DNA of 8,851 bases, from contig SXRI01000047.1 in assembly GCA_005793615.1 (NCBI GenBank), positions 1 through 8,851 on the forward strand, given 5' to 3'. Shown here piece after piece: positions 1 through 4,450 of the stretch. The notes beneath the pieces are model-generated. The model saw nothing but the letters and a program-made list of their open reading frames with translations, searched no databases and was not told the origin of the DNA. The translations under genes were made by a program, and so were the position numbers. The DNA is from Bdellovibrionales bacterium (lineage in GTDB: Bacteria > Bdellovibrionota > Bdellovibrionia > Bdellovibrionales > JAMPXM01). How positions within the stretch are numbered: position 1 is the stretch's first letter; the number at the start of each line of letters is the position of its first letter.

Positions 1-5
1 AAAAT

Positions 6-82
6 TGGAGCGGGTGAACGGGCTCGAACCGTCGACCTATACCTTGGCAAGGTATCGCTCTAGCCAACTGAGCTACACCCGC
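6..82 (-). tRNA. tRNA-Gly (anticodon GCC), CCA encoded
   Basis: On the minus strand this folds as a complete cloverleaf. The acceptor arms GCGGGTG and CACCCGC pair over 7 bp. The D arm is GCTC...GAGC, the anticodon stem is ATACC/GGTAT around the loop TTGCCAA (anticodon GCC, glycine), and the T arm is GACGG/CCGTT around TTCGAGC. A discriminator U at position 9 is followed by an encoded CCA at 6-8. The gene lies downstream of pgsA on the same strand but has its own promoter. Confidence 0.97.
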
Positions 83-103
83 GCTCCATAAGAACGAGGG
101 GCC

Positions 104-132
104 AATCTACAAAGACGGTACCCACCTGTCAA
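104..132 (-). promoter_or_regulatory. Sigma70-type promoter of tRNA-Gly
   Basis: Read on the minus strand, a consensus -35 TTGACA (plus 127-132) is followed by a 17-bp spacer and the -10 TAGATT (plus 104-109). The predicted start lies about 15 nt before the mature tRNA 5' end. An AT-rich stretch directly upstream of the -35 (about 133-161) resembles an UP element, and the -10 is followed by GGCCCC, a GC-rich discriminator. Both traits are typical of stable-RNA promoters under growth-rate or stringent control. That control is inferred, not seen. Confidence 0.7.
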
Positions 133-143
133 TATTTTCTAAA

Positions 144-161
144 ATCTAATCGCATCTAATC
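144..161. repeat. Tandem ATCTAATC direct repeat, 10-bp period
   Basis: ATCTAATC occurs at 144-151 and again at 154-161, exactly one helical turn apart. The pair lies just after the pgsA stop codon and about 12-29 bp upstream of the tRNA-Gly -35 box. It could be part of an UP element or a protein site, or it could be chance in an AT-rich stretch. Confidence 0.5.
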
Positions 162-169
162 TTTGCGAA

Positions 170-760
170 TTAGTGCTGGCGGCGGTTAGCCATGTAAAGA
201 TTTATGTATTGATAGCCTGAAAGCATGCTGAGCGAGACGCTCGCCCACAAAAGAATATAGCCAAATCGGTAAACCATGAGGCCATCTGAGTCATCGCCAA
301 TCAAAATTGCCGGAATACTCAGCATTTGTAGTCCAGTCTTCCATTTACCGGCGGCCTTGGCATCGATCACTATCTGATCCGCGGCCGCGATGGCTCGAAT
401 GCCACCAATCAAAATATCGCGGGCGAGCAGAAGGATGACTAAAAGAGGTTCGATCTTTCCTGACGGAATCAGTAAAATCAAGACCGTCGCTACCAAGATC
501 TTATCGGCGATCGGATCCATGAACTTGCCAAAGTTCGAGATCGCGTCGAATTTACGCGCGTAATAACCATCAAAGAAATCGGTGGATGAGGAAACCAAAA
601 AGAGGCCGGCCGCGATCCAGCTCCAAAGCGGAGCCTTTTGGTGGAGTAGAACGACAAAAAACGGGCAAACCACCATGCGACTGAAAGTAAGCCACATCGG
701 GATTTGCTTTTTCCAGGCGGGAATGGATCCTGTCGTCGGCTTATTGCTCGCCTCAGTCAT
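170..760 (-). CDS. pgsA: CDP-diacylglycerol--glycerol-3-phosphate 3-phosphatidyltransferase
   Basis: This 196-residue integral membrane enzyme transfers phosphatidyl from CDP-diacylglycerol to glycerol-3-phosphate, giving phosphatidylglycerophosphate, the committed step to phosphatidylglycerol and cardiolipin. The complete CDP-alcohol phosphatidyltransferase signature DxxDGxxAR(x8)GxxxDxxxD is present: D61, D64, G65, A68, R69, G78, D82 and D86. Several hydrophobic segments follow (about 25-60, 88-120, 145-155 and 165-185). The length is close to the family's usual 180-200 residues. The ATG at 760 has a GGAG about 12 nt upstream, a long spacing. No neighbour belongs to the same pathway; the downstream tRNA has its own promoter. 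Within the family, cardiolipin or phosphatidylserine synthases are alternatives, but length and motif spacing favour PgsA. Confidence 0.93.
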   Translation of the reverse strand: MTEASNKPTTGSIPAWKKQIPMWLTFSRMVVCPFFVVLLHQKAPLWSWIAAGLFLVSSSTDFFDGYYARKFDAISNFGKFMDPIADKILVATVLILLIPSGKIEPLLVILLLARDILIGGIRAIAAADQIVIDAKAAGKWKTGLQMLSIPAILIGDDSDGLMVYRFGYILLWASVSLSMLSGYQYINLYMANRRQH

Positions 761-790
761 TTTTGGCTTTTACTCCGTAGGTATTGACCA

Positions 791-820
791 TTTAAACCGT
801 GGTGGCCGATAGGGTGTCAA
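791..820 (-). promoter_or_regulatory. Sigma70-type promoter of pgsA
   Basis: On the minus strand a perfect TTGACA -35 (plus 815-820), an 18-bp spacer and a -10-like TTTAAA (plus 791-796) precede pgsA. The predicted leader is about 25 nt. The -35 forms part of an 8-bp element, CTTGACAC, that recurs 21 bp further upstream. Confidence 0.5.
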
Positions 821-842
821 GCGGGGAGTCTTCAGTGTCAAG
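814..842. repeat. Direct repeat GTGTCAAG x2 at 21-bp period
   Basis: GTGTCAAG at 814-821 and 835-842 lies in the divergent intergenic region between pgsA and the secreted SRPBCC gene. The 21-bp period places both copies on the same DNA face. One copy is the pgsA -35 (on the minus strand), and the other ends 4 bp before the predicted -35 of the rightward gene. It could be an operator or a duplicated -35 box. Confidence 0.5.
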
Positions 843-846
843 AGGC

Positions 847-876
847 TTGAACCTCGGTCATAATGTACATGATAAT
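847..876 (+). promoter_or_regulatory. Probable promoter of the secreted SRPBCC gene
   Basis: TTGAAC (847-852), an 18-bp spacer and GATAAT (871-876, five of six consensus bases) predict a start near 883. A start there leaves only about 9 nt before the ATG at 892 but about 24 nt before the ATG at 907, which supports the later start codon. Confidence 0.45.
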
Positions 877-897
877 TGAGAGTGGAAGTCGATGGAC

Positions 898-903
898 GGA
901 GGG
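898..903 (+). promoter_or_regulatory. Ribosome binding site deciding the start at 907
   Basis: GGAGGG lies 5 nt (counted from GGAG) before the ATG at 907. The in-frame ATG at 892 has only a weak purine stretch before it. Confidence 0.5.
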
Positions 904-906
904 TGG

Positions 907-1656
907 ATGCGGACGCCAACAGGTTTAGGAAGCTGTGTTTTGAGCGTCGCTCTCCTGTTGTTGTCCTGTCCGTGCTTTGCCGAGCAAGGGAAACAGGGGG
1001 CAAAGGAGCCTCGTGCCGTACCGGTAGGAACACCGCCACCCGGGCTTTTTATTCCCGCCACGCCGGCCGTGAGCTCGCCGCCGCCGGCACTTTTAGGCAA
1101 AAAGGATCTGCCCGCGAATGATCGGCCGTTCTGGCGCAAAAAACCGGAACTGATGCAGAAAATTCGCGAGGAGCGCGCGGTTTTGGTTTCCGTTCGCCAA
1201 GAGGATGTCGGCAATAAACAAGTGCGCTTTCTGATGGCGGGAGCGGGGTCGGTCTCACGGTCGAAAGACTTTTGTTTTAAGACCGCGCAGCAGTACTCTA
1301 AATTAAAAGAGGTTAGTAATCACTTTCGCGATGTGAACTTCGATTCCAAGACCGGACAGCTTTACATGGTGACCGAGGCGCTTGGCTACCAGGCACGTAT
1401 GATCCTCAAGGTGACTCCGGTGTCGGAAGACTGGCGCAGCGAGCTTCAGTGGGAGGTCATCTGGGGGCACTTCAAGGGAATGAGTGGGATCGTCGGCTTT
1501 GAAAGTCTCGATAGTACTCACACCGAGGTGTCGTTGATTTCAAAGTATCAGGCCGATGAATTGCCGTTGCCGCGAGTTCTCATGGGCCTTGCGCTCGAGG
1601 TCATTACGCAAAAGGTAGCCGAGAAAATGCGCCACTTTATCGAGGCGCAACCCTAG
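907..1656 (+). CDS. Secreted SRPBCC/START-like (polyketide cyclase/COQ10-type) protein
   Basis: This predicted exported protein of 249 residues has no assigned reaction. From the ATG at 907, residues 1-25 form a signal peptide: an Arg near the N-terminus, a leucine-rich core, and a likely cleavage after Cys-Phe-Ala. The LLSC upstream of that site could instead be a poor lipobox. A proline- and alanine-rich linker follows (about 30-75). The C-terminal 140 or so residues have the alternating strands, the bulky WEVIWG strand and the closing amphipathic helix (VITQKVAEKMRHFIE) of SRPBCC lipid-binding folds. That assignment rests on general resemblance, not a diagnostic motif. An in-frame ATG at 892 would add five residues. 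The gene is divergent from pgsA and convergent with the TPR-like gene. A hydrophobic-ligand binding role in the periplasm is inference. Confidence 0.7.
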   Translation: MRTPTGLGSCVLSVALLLLSCPCFAEQGKQGAKEPRAVPVGTPPPGLFIPATPAVSSPPPALLGKKDLPANDRPFWRKKPELMQKIREERAVLVSVRQEDVGNKQVRFLMAGAGSVSRSKDFCFKTAQQYSKLKEVSNHFRDVNFDSKTGQLYMVTEALGYQARMILKVTPVSEDWRSELQWEVIWGHFKGMSGIVGFESLDSTHTEVSLISKYQADELPLPRVLMGLALEVITQKVAEKMRHFIEAQP

Positions 1657-1662
1657 TTTTTT
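1628..1662 (+). terminator. Possible intrinsic terminator at the end of the SRPBCC gene
   Basis: A perfect 6-bp stem TGCGCC/GGCGCA (1628-1633 and 1644-1649, 10-nt loop) overlaps the last codons. A run of six T (1657-1662) follows. The 7-nt gap between stem and T run makes it a weak candidate. Confidence 0.25.
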
Positions 1663-1676
1663 AAGCCAATCTCGGG

Positions 1677-2354
1677 TCAGCTTGCGCGGTGTTTTTTCGC
1701 ACGCGGCGGCTTCGAATTTTTGTCGTTTGAGAGGCGTGACATTTCCAGGAAATCACGTGGCTTTTCCCATGCCGATGTTTTCGGAAAGTCGATGGCCTGT
1801 GGCTTGACGATATCGCCTAACATTTTTTCGAATCGGATCAGCGGCTTGGCGTATTCGCCCGGCACCGTGGCGCCAAAGATGTCGCGCAAATGTTGCTTCC
1901 AGTTGCTTAAGGCCGTGCGCATGATCGAGCGGTCGCCATGATCGAGCGCATGCTCGCAAACACGCGACAGGTACTGATTGACGGCCGAGGCCGTTGCGGC
2001 CTTTTCCGAGTCACCGAGGGTGTGCAAGAAGGCGCAGAGCATATCGTAGGTGATCATGTCAGGCACGGTGGTCTGTGCGCTTTCTAAAGAATAAATGCCG
2101 ATTCCCTGCAGAGATTCCTCGAGATTGGCGTTCCACACGGCGTAAGCTTTTTTGAAATCACCGAGCTTGATGTAGCAACGCAGCAGACTGAGAGTGACCT
2201 TGGCGGCGAGATAACTATCGTAATCGCCTTTTTTCTCTAGATCCTTCACGATTTCGGTAAAAGCTTTCAAGGCATCTCGGGTGCGGCCTTCAGTGAGAAG
2301 TTGGTCAGCTTTTTCTCCACGTTCACAAATCTGGGCAAGACGCTTTTGGTCCAT
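1677..2354 (-). CDS. TPR-like helical repeat protein, function unknown
   Basis: The product has 225 residues from the chosen start. There is no signal peptide or membrane segment, so it is probably cytoplasmic. Residues about 5-110 are helical with TPR-like spacing, in phrases such as ADQLLTEGRTRDALKAF and LRCYIKLGDFKKAYAVW, in which small and large residues alternate as in helix A/B packing. The middle is also helical, and the C-terminus is lysine/arginine-rich (about 205-225). The open frame extends 57 codons upstream to 2525. The ATG at 2354 is preferred because AGGAGAG lies 5 nt before it, while the upstream part is low-complexity and would overlap a predicted rightward promoter. It is convergent with the SRPBCC gene. 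TPR domains scaffold protein complexes; the partner here is unknown. Confidence 0.75.
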   Translation of the reverse strand: MDQKRLAQICERGEKADQLLTEGRTRDALKAFTEIVKDLEKKGDYDSYLAAKVTLSLLRCYIKLGDFKKAYAVWNANLEESLQGIGIYSLESAQTTVPDMITYDMLCAFLHTLGDSEKAATASAVNQYLSRVCEHALDHGDRSIMRTALSNWKQHLRDIFGATVPGEYAKPLIRFEKMLGDIVKPQAIDFPKTSAWEKPRDFLEMSRLSNDKNSKPPRAKKHRAS

Positions 2355-2357
2355 CGG

Positions 2358-2364
2358 CTCTCCT
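2358..2364 (-). promoter_or_regulatory. Ribosome binding site deciding the start at 2354
   Basis: On the minus strand AGGAGAG, with its AGGAG core 5 nt from the ATG, makes 2354 the likely start rather than the upstream in-frame ATG at 2525. Confidence 0.7.
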
Positions 2365-2464
2365 GGAGAACTTTCAATTTTGCGGTCAATTGTACAGTCG
2401 TTTGTATCCGAGAGTTTTATCGGCTCGCCCTGCTGGCAGTCTGAGTCAAGGAGAGGTCGAGGTC

Positions 2465-2491
2465 TTGAACGTTTCGGGTGTCTAATAGAAT
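2465..2491 (+). promoter_or_regulatory. Possible promoter of the structured intergenic transcript
   Basis: TTGAAC (2465-2470) and TAGAAT (2486-2491) are separated by 15 bp, shorter than ideal. If used, transcription would begin near 2498 and run through the micro-ORF to the terminator at 2690-2730, giving an RNA of about 230 nt. Confidence 0.35.
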
Positions 2492-2560
2492 CCATAAAAA
2501 TTAATTCTTGGAGAATTTCCGGCAACCGCCGTAGAGTTTAGTACAGGCGTAAGTGCCGGG

Positions 2561-2569
2561 AGAGGAGGT
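2561..2569 (+). promoter_or_regulatory. Near-perfect Shine-Dalgarno of the micro-ORF
   Basis: AGAGGAGGT, continuing as AGGAGGTG, matches the anti-Shine-Dalgarno over 8 nt and lies 8 nt from the ATG at 2577. It is the strongest ribosome site in the window. Its 3' half can pair with ACCACC at 2601-2606 inside the micro-ORF, so access may be regulated. Confidence 0.7.
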
Positions 2570-2576
2570 GGTGCCG

Positions 2577-2630
2577 ATGACAGAATGTTATAGTTGTTGG
2601 ACCACCGTGAAACAGGAGTGTTGCCGTTAA
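2577..2630 (+). CDS. Cysteine-rich 17-residue micro-ORF (candidate leader peptide)
   Basis: The peptide is MTECYSCWTTVKQECCR, followed by TAA. Four of its 17 residues are cysteine: a CxxC pair at 4 and 7, and an adjacent pair at 15-16. A perfect ribosome site at ideal spacing argues that it is translated. Its stop codon sits at the base of the AAACGC/GCGTTT hairpin, and an intrinsic terminator follows 60 nt later, an arrangement seen in attenuators. The four Cys codons (TGT, TGT, TGT, TGC) would suit a cysteine-sensing leader; CxxC could instead bind metal. Cysteine-rich leader peptides that attenuate downstream genes are known in mycobacteria. Whether this one controls anything is inference; no downstream cysteine-metabolism gene is visible. 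Confidence 0.5.
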   Translation: MTECYSCWTTVKQECCR

Positions 2631-2689
2631 ACGCTGAATAGGCGTTTCGGTGGCTTAAAATCTCCGTTTTGCGGGGTCGGCCAATCCAG

Positions 2690-2730
2690 AAAAGGCGAGG
2701 GGGAATTAACCTCTTCGCCTTTTCCCTTTT
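2690..2730 (+). terminator. Strong intrinsic terminator
   Basis: A 14-bp stem (left arm 2690-2703, right arm 2710-2723; two G-T pairs, otherwise perfect) encloses the loop AATTAA. The arm ends in TTTT and is followed by CCC and five T. It isolates the upstream transcript from yceD, whose own promoter begins 28 bp later. Confidence 0.85.
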
Positions 2731-2757
2731 TGAGACTATGTCTCTCCACTCTGACTA

Positions 2758-2786
2758 TTGACACCATGCCGCATTAGCGATAGCTT
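2758..2786 (+). promoter_or_regulatory. Promoter of yceD
   Basis: A perfect -35 TTGACA (2758-2763), a 17-bp spacer and a weak -10 TAGCTT (2781-2786) predict a start near 2793 and a leader of about 32 nt containing the GGAG ribosome site at 2814-2817. Confidence 0.5.
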
Positions 2787-2824
2787 CGGCCCTCTTGTCG
2801 GAAAAATGGCGCCGGAGTTGGTAA

Positions 2825-3382
2825 ATGAAAATTCGCTTAAAAGAAATTCCCCAGGATGGCCGTAGCTATTCCTTTGACCGAGCATCGGCTGAGCTCAATG
2901 ACGCTCTTGAAGATATCGTTGGTGAGCATGACTATGCCGTTGAGTTGTACATTAAACCCATTGGTAATGCCTATGAAATGACCGGGAGTCTTAAGACCGT
3001 TATTCCTGAGACTTGCTCCCATTGTGGCTATGAGTTTGAACTGTCGATTGATCGTCGCATCAACGAGGTTCTGTTTGAAGAGGTCGCTGTTGATCGCAAG
3101 GCGCAATCGGTACATGGCAATCACTCCGTGGATTTTGAAAAAGACGGTCCGTCGATGACCCCGGTACAAGGGGATGTCTTTGATGCGAGTGAGTTTGTGC
3201 ACGAGATGGTAGCGCTTTCAGAGCCTTTTTACCCGATGTGCGGACCTAATGGGCAGTGCCTGCGTTCAAAGGAAGTCGAAGAGATTCGCCGTCGCCTTGA
3301 AGCGGAATCAGAGTTTGCCGAAGAAGAAAAACCGAGCCCGTTTTCGGTCCTCAAAGGACTCGACCTCAATAAGAAAAATTAG
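2825..3382 (+). CDS. yceD: YceD / DUF177 family protein (23S rRNA accumulation)
   Basis: The product is a 185-residue soluble protein. Its relatives are required for normal 23S rRNA accumulation in bacteria and plastids. The family pattern is visible: a beta-rich N-terminal half, a CSHC pair at C64/C67, an acidic central segment, a second pair at C139/C145 in the region that follows the SEPFYPMC phrase, and the typical closing PFSVLKGL at 172-179. The four cysteines could bind a metal, although many relatives keep only some of them. The ATG has GGAG 7 nt upstream. In most bacteria the gene is followed by rpmF (ribosomal protein L32); here a hairpin and a convergent lipoprotein gene follow instead. 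It has its own promoter after a terminator, so it appears monocistronic. Confidence 0.88.
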   Translation: MKIRLKEIPQDGRSYSFDRASAELNDALEDIVGEHDYAVELYIKPIGNAYEMTGSLKTVIPETCSHCGYEFELSIDRRINEVLFEEVAVDRKAQSVHGNHSVDFEKDGPSMTPVQGDVFDASEFVHEMVALSEPFYPMCGPNGQCLRSKEVEEIRRRLEAESEFAEEEKPSPFSVLKGLDLNKKN

Positions 3383-3393
3383 AACGTGCGAGC

Positions 3394-3416
3394 GGGCTGT
3401 TGGAAACGGACAGCCC
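3394..3416. terminator. Hairpin between convergent genes, possible bidirectional terminator
   Basis: GGGCTGT (3394-3400) and ACAGCCC (3410-3416) form a perfect 7-bp stem with a 9-nt loop between the yceD stop and the lipoprotein stop codon. No T run follows on either strand close by, so it is a weak or factor-dependent terminator. Confidence 0.35.
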
Positions 3417-3622
3417 TACCTGGTGCCGGTGTGAATGCGGTCGATTCGATTCAATACCTTTTGGTGGTGCAAGCGATCGCTGGCGCTCTCCTCTTCGTTT
3501 TGAGTCGCGGGCGTGCGTGGGTTTTGTGCGGATGACGTTCCAGAAGACGCTGCTGAAGGCGTTGTGCAACCGGTTGTCGATCCCAGTATTCCCAAAACCA
3601 TGAGCATGAGGATTTTGTTCAT
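3416..3622 (-). CDS. Small predicted lipoprotein
   Basis: This is a 68-residue protein. Residues 1-18 are a lipoprotein signal peptide: Lys3, a hydrophobic stretch to Leu13, then STTG before the acceptor Cys19. The mature part, about 50 residues, is rich in Ser, Thr, Ala, Asn and Gln and ends in a short charged segment (SDRLHHQKVLNRIDRIHTGTR). No Asp follows Cys19, so by the E. coli Lol rule it would go to the outer membrane. The start is fixed by AGGAGG 6 nt upstream; the frame stays open to 3826, but those extra residues lack a ribosome site. The gene converges with yceD. I recognise no family, and the function is unknown. Confidence 0.72.
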   Translation of the reverse strand: MNKILMLMVLGILGSTTGCTTPSAASSGTSSAQNPRTPATQNEEESASDRLHHQKVLNRIDRIHTGTR

Positions 3623-3628
3623 TTCTAG

Positions 3629-3634
3629 CCTCCT
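3629..3634 (-). promoter_or_regulatory. Ribosome binding site deciding the lipoprotein start
   Basis: On the minus strand a perfect AGGAGG lies 6 nt before the ATG at 3622. It sets the start directly in front of the lipoprotein signal peptide. Confidence 0.7.
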
Positions 3635-3822
3635 ATTGAACTTGTCGGCAAAGGCGAGGCGAAGGTCGAGGCTCTGAAGGCCTTTCTTTGGAGAAAAGTT
3701 TTGGGCGCGTCGCATTACTCGCGAAATTGAAAGTGGGAGATTTGCGCAAAACGCTGGCGCTGGCAGCCTAGTAGGTATAGAGAATCTCGAGGGGATTCGC
3801 GCGTAAGTATCTGAAAAGCGTA

Positions 3823-3864
3823 ACAACTTTGGCAGAAACTTGCCATGGTCACCCCAAAAGTTGT
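3823..3864. repeat. Nested inverted repeats upstream of the thioesterase gene
   Basis: ACAACTTT (3823-3830) and AAAGTTGT (3857-3864) are an 8-bp inverted repeat. Between them TGGCA (3830-3834) and TGCCA (3841-3845) form a second one. The structure ends about 20 bp before the GTG start. It may be an operator or an RNA hairpin in the leader. The rest of 3623-3822 holds nothing I can assign except the lipoprotein ribosome site. Confidence 0.4.
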
Positions 3865-3885
3865 GCCAACAAAGTAGGCTAAATA

Positions 3886-4356
3886 GTGATTCATAAGACC
3901 ACGGAATCCCAACTGTTCATCTACCGAAAGCATGTCGCATTTCATGAGACCGACACCATGGGGGTCGTTCATCACAGCAATTACGTGCGCTATTTTGAAG
4001 AGGCCCGAGTGGCGTGGCTGCGGGCGCGCGGCCTGATAGAATGGCATGCCCCGATGGGGCCCTATACCTTTGCCGTCGTTGACATCGAGGCGCGATATTT
4101 GCGTCCTGCGAAATTCGACGATGAGATCGAGGTTTATCTTCAGGTTGCCGCACGCGGGGCGAGGCTTGAGTTTCAATACGCGATCTGGAACCTGCGGCTT
4201 GAAACCTGGAACGCCACCGGCCGGACCAGCCTGGTGCCTTTGAATTCCGATTTAAAACCGGTGAAGTTACGTACTGAGGTGCGCGCAGTTTTTCTGCGTG
4301 AACCGTGGTGTGATGTTTGGCCGCCCGCGCCTCCGTCCTCGGCGCCAGCGCGTTAA
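3886..4356 (+). CDS. YbgC-like acyl-CoA thioesterase, hot-dog fold (4HBT family)
   Basis: The product has 156 residues. Members of this family hydrolyse short- or medium-chain acyl-CoA thioesters; YbgC is linked to the Tol-Pal system and phospholipid metabolism. The active-site stretch HETDTMGVVHHSNYVRYFEE (20-39) fits the family: the presumed catalytic Asp23, GVVH at 26-29, Tyr33 and the helix that follows. IEARYLRPAKFDD (about 67-79) is the typical second strand region. A proline/alanine-rich tail (about 143-156) is unusual. The start is a GTG with only TAGG 7 nt upstream, so a modestly translated start; no better one is seen. No tol-pal genes are visible, which leaves the substrate open; hence no symbol. 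Confidence 0.85.
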   Translation: MIHKTTESQLFIYRKHVAFHETDTMGVVHHSNYVRYFEEARVAWLRARGLIEWHAPMGPYTFAVVDIEARYLRPAKFDDEIEVYLQVAARGARLEFQYAIWNLRLETWNATGRTSLVPLNSDLKPVKLRTEVRAVFLREPWCDVWPPAPPSSAPAR

Positions 4357-4373
4357 TACGTTTGTGATTGCCT

Positions 4374-4389
4374 AACACCAGGTGTTTTT
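4374..4389 (+). terminator. Small palindrome plus T run after the thioesterase gene
   Basis: AACAC/GTGTT around a CAG loop (4374-4386) is followed by three more T. The 5-bp stem is short for an intrinsic terminator. The same palindrome could be an operator for glpX. Confidence 0.25.
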
Positions 4390-4450
4390 GCTGTATTGAG
4401 CCCGATCAATAGCGACGCCGACCTCAGGATCTAAGGAGTAAAAAAACACC

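Larger units (their letters stand above)
2498..2730 (+). ncRNA. Candidate structured small RNA / leader with micro-ORF
   Basis: This stretch between the TPR-like gene and yceD can fold into a chain of local hairpins. They are GGCG/TGCC (2546-2549/2554-2557), GGTGGT/ACCACC (2567-2572/2601-2606), AAACGC/GCGTTT (2629-2634/2642-2647, extended outward by GCC/GGC), CTCCG/CGGGG (2662-2666/2672-2676) and the terminal terminator stem. It holds one short open frame with a very strong ribosome site. I checked by eye for RNase P, SRP, tmRNA, 6S and common riboswitch cores and found none. It may be a small mRNA, a dual-function sRNA or a leader of yceD. The 5' end is a guess from the promoter. Confidence 0.45.

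Noticed and set aside
858..1258. Minus-strand open frames opposite the secreted SRPBCC gene
   Set aside because: Shadow composition, no ribosome sites, and they conflict with a gene that has a promoter, a ribosome site and a signal peptide.
2355..2525. N-terminal extension of the TPR-like protein to 2525
   Set aside because: The ATG at 2354 has an excellent ribosome site. The extension is unstructured in composition and has none.
2505..2620. CsrA-sponge RNA based on about five GGA motifs
   Set aside because: The count is only slightly above chance for this length, and several GGA fall in the ribosome site or in paired arms rather than loops.
2498..2730. Known RNA family (RNase P, SRP RNA, tmRNA, 6S, hammerhead, c-di-GMP or cobalamin riboswitch)
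   Set aside because: None of their conserved cores is present. A partial hammerhead-like CCGATGA...GTGAAAC lacks the correct core base and stem II.
3715..4378. Two minus-strand open frames of 153 codons opposite the thioesterase
   Set aside because: Antisense to a recognisable hot-dog thioesterase, with Arg/Ala/Pro-rich products typical of shadow frames.
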